A DNA stretch of 5,822 nucleotides from Actinomycetes bacterium. Its GTDB lineage: Bacteria; Actinomycetota; Acidimicrobiia; Acidimicrobiales; RAAP-2. The position numbers and the translations under genes are program-made. Position 1 is the first letter of the stretch. Every line of letters starts with the position of its first letter. Below, one piece after another: positions 1 to 4,152 of the stretch. The notes beneath the pieces are model-generated. The model did no database searches. It saw only the letters and a list, made by a program, of their open reading frames with translations, and was not told the origin of the DNA. The stretch covers positions 1 through 5,822 of the forward strand of contig JAKABC010000110.1 in NCBI GenBank assembly GCA_021802025.1, given 5' to 3'.

Positions 1-1016
1 ACGGCAACTACACCACTTTGACCCGCTTCACCGAACTCGACCTCGAACGGGTCATCGAAGAGCGGCTCTCGCCGATCTACGTCTCGATCCACACGACGAA
101 CCCCGAGCTGCGCGCCGCGATGCTGCGCAACCCCCGTGGGGCGACGAGCCTGCGGTGGCTGCGCGAGCTGCTCGCGGCCGGGGTGAGCGTCCACGGCCAG
201 GTGGTCGTCTGCCCGGGGGTGAACGACGGCGAGGAGCTCGTGCGCACCCTCGACGACGTCGTGACCCTCTACCCCGAGCTGGCGTCGCTCTCCCTGGTCC
301 CCGTCGGGGTCAGCGACCTCTCGACCGAAGAGACGATGCGCCCCCACACGCGCGCCGAGGCCGCGACGGTCGTCGAGCTCGCCGAGCGCTACCAGGCCCT
401 CACCCGCGAGCTCTTCGGCACCGCGCGGGTCTTCGCGAGCGACGAGTTCTACCTCGTGGCCGGTCTCGAGCCGCCGGGCCCGTCGTCCTTCGCCAGCCTC
501 GACGAGGCGGAGAACGGCGTGGGCATGGTCGCCTCGTTCCGCCAGAGCTTCGCCGAGCGCAGCGCGATGGCGCGGCTGGGCTCGGGCTTCTTCCAGTCCG
601 TCGACGGCGCCCCCGCGATCGGCTACCGCGCCCCGCGCGTGAGCTCACCCGGCGCCCCCTTCGGCCCAGCCCGCGGCGTGACCATCCTCACCGGGGCCTA
701 CGCCGGACCGATCCTGCGCGACCTGCTCGACGCCCACCGCTACGAACAAGTGGAGGTCGTCGTCGTCGACAACCGCTACTTCGGCGGCAACATCAAGGTG
801 GCCGGCCTGCTCACCGCCCCCGACCTCAACCGGGCCCTGGCCGACGTGGACCCCGAGCGGACCTGCCTGTTGCCGGACGTCTGTCTCAACGAGGGCCGCT
901 TCCTCGACGGCTCGACCCTCGCGGACCTCGTGCGTCCCGTGACCCCGGTGGCCACGACCGGGGTCGACCTGCGCCGGGCGCTCGACGGCGCCCTCAGCCC
1001 GCTCGTGCCCGCGTGA
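1..1016 (+). CDS. DUF512 / radical-SAM-type protein, C-terminal part (5' truncated)
   Basis: The reading frame is open from the left edge (first whole codon at base 3, reading GNYTTLTRF), so the true start lies upstream; the TTG at 18 is not a start. About 337 residues are visible. The frame shows the family's hallmarks: GNYTTL and SPIYVSIHTTNPELR near the left edge, FASDEFYLVAG (about 432-464), ENGVGM (510-527), and a C-terminal VDNRYFGGN..VAGLLTAPDL block (about 765-830) followed by LLPDVCLNEG. These match the DUF512 family, whose members usually have an N-terminal PDZ-like domain and a radical-SAM-like core; the region expected to hold an iron-sulfur cysteine motif is outside the window, so catalytic capacity cannot be judged. 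The biochemical role of the family is not established. Its stop TGA (1014-1016) overlaps the der GTG start, and adjacency of DUF512 genes to der is also known from Firmicutes, which suggests a link to ribosome or GTPase function (inference). Confidence 0.88.
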   Translation, partial: GNYTTLTRFTELDLERVIEERLSPIYVSIHTTNPELRAAMLRNPRGATSLRWLRELLAAGVSVHGQVVVCPGVNDGEELVRTLDDVVTLYPELASLSLVPVGVSDLSTEETMRPHTRAEAATVVELAERYQALTRELFGTARVFASDEFYLVAGLEPPGPSSFASLDEAENGVGMVASFRQSFAERSAMARLGSGFFQSVDGAPAIGYRAPRVSSPGAPFGPARGVTILTGAYAGPILRDLLDAHRYEQVEVVVVDNRYFGGNIKVAGLLTAPDLNRALADVDPERTCLLPDVCLNEGRFLDGSTLADLVRPVTPVATTGVDLRRALDGALSPLVPA

Positions 1017-2329
1017 GCCGCCCCCAGGTCGCCGTCGTGGGCCGGCCCAACGTCGGCAAGAGCTCCCTGGTCAACCGCTTGGCCGCCCGACGCGTCACCG
1101 TGGTCGAGCACCAGCGCGGGGTCACCCGCGACCGCACGAGCGTCGAGGTCGAGTGGGCCGGGTGCGCCTTTGACGTCGTGGACACCGGGGGCTGGCTCGA
1201 GGCCGGGGACTCGCTCGAAGAGAAGGTCTCGCGCCAGGCCGAGGCCGCCGTGGCCGGGGCCGACCTCGTCGTGTTCGTGGTCGACGCCGAGACCGGACCG
1301 GTCGAGGAGGACGCGCGCGCCGCGCGCTGGATCCGACGCAGCCACCGACCGGTGCTCCTGGTAGCGAACAAGGTCGACGACGCCGTCCGCGAGGCGGCGG
1401 CCTGGGAGTTCGTGGGCCTGGGTCTCGGCGACCCCGTGGCGGTGAGCGCCCTGCACGGCCGCGGCGCCGGTGAGCTCCTCGACGCGATCGTGGCGCGCCT
1501 GCCCGAGCCCGACGACGCCGTTGACGGTCCCGACGAGGCCCCCGACGAGGCCGTGTCGACGTCGAGCGAGGAGCTGCGCGTGGCGATCGTCGGGCGACCC
1601 AACGTCGGCAAGTCGACCCTGTTCAACCGACTCATCGGGGAGGAGCGCTCGGTCGTGCACGACCTGCCCGGCACGACCCGCGACGCCGTCGATACGGTCG
1701 TGGTGACCGACGACGGCCCCGTGCGCTTCATCGACACCGCCGGACTGCGCCGTCGCGCGCGCACCGAGGCCGGCGTCGACACCTACGCCACCCTGCGCAG
1801 CCTCAAGGCGCTCGACGGCGCCGACCTCGCGATCTTGGTGATCGACGCCACCGTGGGGGCCACCGGACAGGACCAGCGGTTGGCCGAGCGAATCGCCGGC
1901 GCTGGCTGCCCGGCGGTCGTGGTGCTCAACAAGTGGGAGCTCGTCTCGACCGAGGCCCGCCCGGCGGTGCTCGCGACGGTGGGCGAGCGACTCGCCTTCT
2001 TGGGCGACGCCCCGGTGATCAAGACCACGGCCACCTCCGGGCGCGGCGTGCATCGGCTGTGGCCGGCCCTGGTCACGGCGGCCGAGGACTACGCCAAGCG
2101 CGTGCCCACCGGCGTGCTCAACCGGGCGATCCGCGACCTCCAGCAGCGACAGCCGGCGCCCACCGGCAAGATCCGCTACGCCGTCCAGGGCGCCAGCGAG
2201 CCCCCGACCTTCACGCTCTTTGTCGCCGGGCGTCTCCCCGCGACCTACCTGCGCTACGTCGAACGCAGCCTGCGCGAGCGCTTCGGGTTGGGTTCCTCCC
2301 CGATCCGCGTGAGGGTGCGCACCGAGTAG
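1013..2329 (+). CDS. der: ribosome biogenesis GTPase Der (EngA)
   Basis: This 438-residue protein has the Der architecture: two consecutive GTPase domains and a C-terminal KH-like domain. Der binds the 50S subunit in the cytoplasm and is needed for late large-subunit assembly. Domain 1: P-loop GRPNVGKS (10-17), GVTRDR switch I (36-41), DTGG (57-60), NKVD (119-122), VSA (144-146). An acidic linker (about 164-187) follows. Domain 2: GRPNVGKS (194-201), PGTTRDA (219-225), DTAG (241-244), NKWE (306-309). The KH-like domain covers about 355-438 and ends in a basic PIRVRVRTE tail. The GTG start at 1013 is chosen because it puts the P-loop at the usual distance from the N terminus and gives the usual family length; the frame is open far upstream but only as a shadow of the DUF512 gene. 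The start overlaps the upstream stop as GTGA, implying translational coupling. Oddities: Arg35 replaces the usual Pro before GVTRDR, and the second G4 motif ends in Glu instead of Asp. Confidence 0.97.
   Translation: MSRPQVAVVGRPNVGKSSLVNRLAARRVTVVEHQRGVTRDRTSVEVEWAGCAFDVVDTGGWLEAGDSLEEKVSRQAEAAVAGADLVVFVVDAETGPVEEDARAARWIRRSHRPVLLVANKVDDAVREAAAWEFVGLGLGDPVAVSALHGRGAGELLDAIVARLPEPDDAVDGPDEAPDEAVSTSSEELRVAIVGRPNVGKSTLFNRLIGEERSVVHDLPGTTRDAVDTVVVTDDGPVRFIDTAGLRRRARTEAGVDTYATLRSLKALDGADLAILVIDATVGATGQDQRLAERIAGAGCPAVVVLNKWELVSTEARPAVLATVGERLAFLGDAPVIKTTATSGRGVHRLWPALVTAAEDYAKRVPTGVLNRAIRDLQQRQPAPTGKIRYAVQGASEPPTFTLFVAGRLPATYLRYVERSLRERFGLGSSPIRVRVRTE
1529..1552 (+). repeat. tandem 12-bp repeat in the Der inter-domain linker
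   Basis: The 12-mer CCCGACGAGGCC occurs twice in direct succession (1529-1540 and 1541-1552), in frame, encoding PDEA-PDEA (Der residues 173-180). It lies in the acidic linker between the two GTPase domains, where length variation is expected to be tolerated. It looks like a small slippage duplication rather than a functional element. Confidence 0.8.
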
Positions 2330-2511
2330 TGGAGCGGTGGTGCGAGACGTGCGACCGCCCCGTGGAGGGCGAGGTCTGTGAGGTCTGCGGCGAACCGGTC
2401 CCCGAGCCGACTCACGAGCCGGTGCCGTGGCGCTGGCGACTTTTCATCGTCGCCACGGTGATCTACCTCGGGTACCGGATCTACCAGCTAATCCACTGGC
2501 TCGCCCACTGA
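2329..2511 (+). CDS. small zinc-ribbon-like single-pass membrane protein (hypothetical)
   Basis: I do not recognise a named family. The 60-residue product starts at the GTG at 2329, whose G is the last base of the der stop TAG (TAGTG), so it is probably translated by termination-reinitiation after der. Residues 5-8 (CETC) and 17-20 (CEVC) form two CxxC knuckles 8 residues apart, as in a minimal zinc ribbon. A Pro/Glu-rich spacer follows (about 22-33), then WRWR (34-37), and a hydrophobic segment (38-49, FIVATVIYLGY core), interrupted by Arg50 and continued to the end by aromatic and aliphatic residues (IYQLIHWLAH). With no signal peptide, a cytoplasmic ribbon anchored by a C-terminal membrane segment is the likely topology (inference). 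The frame is open further upstream within der, but only as a shadow. Coupling to der hints at a role near ribosome assembly or membrane biology; no function can be assigned. Very short proteins of this kind are easily missed. Confidence 0.72.
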   Translation: MERWCETCDRPVEGEVCEVCGEPVPEPTHEPVPWRWRLFIVATVIYLGYRIYQLIHWLAH

Positions 2512-2534
2512 CGCTGGGTAGTGTGGCCAGCGTC
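2510..2534. repeat. 8-bp perfect inverted repeat between the zinc-ribbon gene and the carbonic anhydrase-like gene
   Basis: GACGCTGG (2510-2517) and CCAGCGTC (2527-2534) are perfect reverse complements separated by a 9-base loop. The left arm begins within the stop codon of the small zinc-ribbon gene. No run of T follows, so it is not a classical intrinsic terminator. It brackets the candidate -10 box at 2519-2524, so it could equally be an operator or an RNA hairpin ending the upstream transcript. Confidence 0.55.
2519..2524 (+). promoter_or_regulatory. candidate -10 box for the carbonic anhydrase-like gene
   Basis: TAGTGT fits the actinobacterial TAnnnT -10 pattern. A weak -35-like CTGGCT (2496-2501) lies 17 bases upstream, matching TTGACA at only three of six positions. 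Transcription from here would begin near 2531 and give a leader of about 17 bases that still includes the AAGGAGG ribosome binding site. The box lies inside the loop of the 2510-2534 inverted repeat. Support is positional only. Confidence 0.35.
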
Positions 2535-2547
2535 CGAAGGAGGCGCC

Positions 2548-3063
2548 GTGCCGATCTACGCCCTGGGTGAGCGCACCCCGACCATTCACCCCGACGCCTT
2601 CGTCCACCCCGACGCCGTGGTGATCGGTGACGTGCGCCTCGGCGCCGACTCCTCGGTCTGGCCCGGCGCAGTCCTGCGCGGCGACTACGGGACGGTCATC
2701 GTCGGTGAGCGCACGTCAATCCAGGACGGGACCGTCGTGCACGCGGTGGCGGAGTTTCCCACCGTGATCGGTAGCGACTGCGTCGTGGGCCACCTCGCCC
2801 ACCTCGAGGGCTGCGTGATCGAAGACGGCGCCCTGGTGGGGAGCGGCTCGATCGTCCTGCACCTCGCCACCGTCCACTCGGGAGCGACCGTCGCGGCCGG
2901 CGCCGTCGTGCGCAACCGCACCGACGTGCCCGAGCGCGCGCTCGCCGTGGGGGTCCCGGCGACCGTGCGCGAGGGGGCGAGCGACGTCGAGCTCATCCGC
3001 CACTCGGCCGAGCTCTACGTCAACAACGCCCGGCGCTACCGCGAGGAGCTGCGCCGGCTCTAG
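2548..3063 (+). CDS. gamma-class carbonic anhydrase-like hexapeptide-repeat protein
   Basis: This 171-residue protein is a left-handed beta-helix of hexapeptide repeats (IGDVRLGADSSVWPG, VVGHLAHLEG and so on), followed by a C-terminal helix (about 145-171). It carries the gamma-carbonic anhydrase/YrdA signature: VWPGAVLRGD (37-46), SIQDGTVVHA (57-66) and VGH (80-82). Members bind a metal between subunits of a trimer; some hydrate CO2, many have no proven activity. His65 and His82 match two of the three zinc-ligand positions, but the third, five residues after His82, is Glu87, with a His at 85. The activity is therefore uncertain. I chose the GTG at 2548 because AAGGAGG (2537-2543) sits four bases before it and MPIYALGE.TP matches the usual N terminus; the GTG at 2521 adds nine residues and lies over a candidate -10 box. 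The gene is convergent with trpD, and their stop codons overlap in CTAG. Confidence 0.9.
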   Translation: MPIYALGERTPTIHPDAFVHPDAVVIGDVRLGADSSVWPGAVLRGDYGTVIVGERTSIQDGTVVHAVAEFPTVIGSDCVVGHLAHLEGCVIEDGALVGSGSIVLHLATVHSGATVAAGAVVRNRTDVPERALAVGVPATVREGASDVELIRHSAELYVNNARRYREELRRL

Positions 3064-4079
3064 GCGTTGGTGACGGCGACGAGCCCCTCGAGGGCCCGCG
3101 CGGCCCGACCCTCGACGACGGCCGCACTGGCCAGGGCGAAGCCCTGGACCAGGGACTCGACCCGTCCCGCGACCCGCAGGGCCAGGGCCGCGTTGGCGCA
3201 CACCACGTCGAAGATGGGGCCCTGACGACCCTCGAGGAAGGCGCGCACCACGGCGACGTTCTGGGCGAGGTCGCCGCCGCGCACCGACTCGGTCTCGTGA
3301 CGCAGCCCGAGCTCCCCGGGGGCGTCCAGCGCCTCGCTCACCACGGCGAGGGGCGTCACCACCATCAGCCGCGAGGGTGTGGCCAGGGTGAGCTCGTCGA
3401 GCCCGTCGCCGCCGTGGACCAGGATCGAGAGGTCGGTCCCGCGCGCGTGCAGGACCCGCGCCATGCGCTCGAGCTGGGGTTCGTGGGCGACCCCGATCAA
3501 CGCGCGGCGCACCAGCGCCGGATTGGCGAGTGGGCCGAGGACGTTAAAGACGGTGCGGAAGTTGAGGGCTCGACGGATCGGACCCAGGTAGCCCAGGCCC
3601 TGGTGATAGGCGGGGGCGAAGAGGAACCCGATCCCGGCCTCGGCGACGCAGGCCGCGACGCCCTCGGCCGGCACGTCGAGGCGCACGCCCAGCGCCTCGA
3701 GCACGTCGGCCGCGCCGACCGAGGAGGAGGCGGCCCGGTTGCCGTGCTTGGCCACGGGCACCCCGCACCCCGCGACCGCGAGGGCGGCCATGGTCGAGAC
3801 GTTCACCGAGTGGAGCTGGTCGCCCCCGGTGCCGACGATGTCGATGGCCTCCGGACCGACGTCGAAGGTCGTCGCGGCGTCGATCATCGCGTCCACGAAG
3901 CCCGTCATCTCCTCCACGGTCTCGCCCTTGACGGTGAGCGCGGTGAGGAAGCTCGCGATCTGGACACCCTCGACCCGCCCGGCCAGGATCTCGGCGAGCG
4001 CGTCGCGGGCCGCCGAGCGCTCCATGTCGGTGCCGCGCACGAGAGGGTTCAACACCTCGAGGGCGAACGACGCGATCAC
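3060..4079 (-). CDS. trpD: anthranilate phosphoribosyltransferase
   Basis: TrpD joins anthranilate to PRPP to give phosphoribosylanthranilate, the second committed step of tryptophan synthesis, in the cytoplasm as a dimer. The 339 residues match the family length. The N-terminal helical domain (about 1-70) contains the substrate-contact segment VKGET; then GTGGD (83-87) and NVST (93-96) bind PRPP, KHGNR (111-115) is the anthranilate/PRPP loop, Arg170 lies in GPIRRALNFRT, and DGLDE (225-229) supplies the metal-binding acidic pair. All expected active-site motifs are intact. The GTG start at 4079 keeps the first helix (LEVLNPLVRGTDM); the internal ATG at residue 19 would delete it. A GTGAGG Shine-Dalgarno-like stretch (4092-4087) stands seven bases upstream. 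The gene is divergent from trpCF rather than in line with it, so it needs its own promoter; a 7-codon mini-ORF ends across its start codon. Confidence 0.97.
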   Translation of the reverse strand: MIASFALEVLNPLVRGTDMERSAARDALAEILAGRVEGVQIASFLTALTVKGETVEEMTGFVDAMIDAATTFDVGPEAIDIVGTGGDQLHSVNVSTMAALAVAGCGVPVAKHGNRAASSSVGAADVLEALGVRLDVPAEGVAACVAEAGIGFLFAPAYHQGLGYLGPIRRALNFRTVFNVLGPLANPALVRRALIGVAHEPQLERMARVLHARGTDLSILVHGGDGLDELTLATPSRLMVVTPLAVVSEALDAPGELGLRHETESVRGGDLAQNVAVVRAFLEGRQGPIFDVVCANAALALRVAGRVESLVQGFALASAAVVEGRAARALEGLVAVTNA

Positions 4080-4099
4080 GCGCGGGCCTCACGCAGCAT
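4076..4099 (-). other. 7-codon mini-ORF (MLREARA) overlapping the trpD start
   Basis: On the - strand an ATG at 4099-4097 opens a seven-codon frame that stops at TGA 4078-4076. That TGA overlaps the trpD start GTG (4079-4077) as GTGA, the same coupling layout seen between DUF512 and der. The ATG is six bases downstream of a TATCGT -10-like box, the spacing expected for a leaderless start. It has no tryptophan codon, so it is not a tryptophan attenuator peptide. The same 24 bases also hold the trpD Shine-Dalgarno-like GTGAGG, so the stretch may simply be a short untranslated leader. Whether it is translated is unknown. Confidence 0.3.
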
Positions 4100-4105
4100 C
4101 TCGCC

Positions 4106-4111
4106 ACGATA
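4106..4111 (-). promoter_or_regulatory. candidate -10 box for trpD
   Basis: On the - strand TATCGT fits TAnnnT. It lies six bases before the mini-ORF ATG (4099) and 26 bases before the trpD GTG, so transcription starting near 4099-4100 would leave a leader of about 20 bases carrying the ribosome binding site. No good -35 is visible at the expected position (about 4129-4134). It forms part of the left arm of the 4097-4155 inverted repeat. Confidence 0.4.
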
Positions 4112-4140
4112 CCCGTGGTCGTCGCGCCGGCCGGTCCGGG

Positions 4141-4146
4141 TACCAT
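4141..4146 (+). promoter_or_regulatory. candidate -10 box for a leaderless trpCF-trpB transcript
   Basis: TACCAT (4141-4146) fits TAnnnT and is followed by exactly six bases (GCCGAG) and then the trpCF ATG at 4153. This matches the arrangement known for leaderless actinobacterial promoters, where transcription starts at or one base before the start codon. No Shine-Dalgarno sequence is visible before the ATG, which agrees with a leaderless start. The -35 region (about 4118-4123, GTCGTC) is weak. Confidence 0.5.
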
Positions 4147-4152
4147 GCCGAG

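Noticed and set aside
155..1012. Upstream extension of the der frame
   Set aside because: This part is an Arg/Pro-rich out-of-frame reading of the DUF512 gene; the Der protein begins naturally at the GTG at 1013.
776..2053. Long open frame on the - strand opposite DUF512 and der (425 codons)
   Set aside because: It is antisense to two well-supported genes; its translation is low-complexity (His/Arg/Gly/Ala-rich) with no recognisable motif. Long antisense frames are normal at this GC content.
2521..2547. Earlier GTG start (2521) for the carbonic anhydrase-like gene
   Set aside because: It has no ribosome binding site, lies on the candidate -10 box, and the AAGGAGG at 2537-2543 clearly serves the GTG at 2548.
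3056..3070. Intrinsic terminator between the convergent genes
   Set aside because: The genes overlap by four bases and no GC hairpin with a T-run is present.
3739..4152. Upstream extension of the trpCF frame
   Set aside because: It is antisense to trpD, has no ribosome binding site, and TrpC homologues begin where the ATG at 4153 does.
4080..4152. Tryptophan attenuator or T-box in the divergent region
   Set aside because: There is no Trp-codon-rich leader peptide, no terminator hairpin with a T-run, and no space for a T-box; both candidate transcripts would start at the edges of this region.
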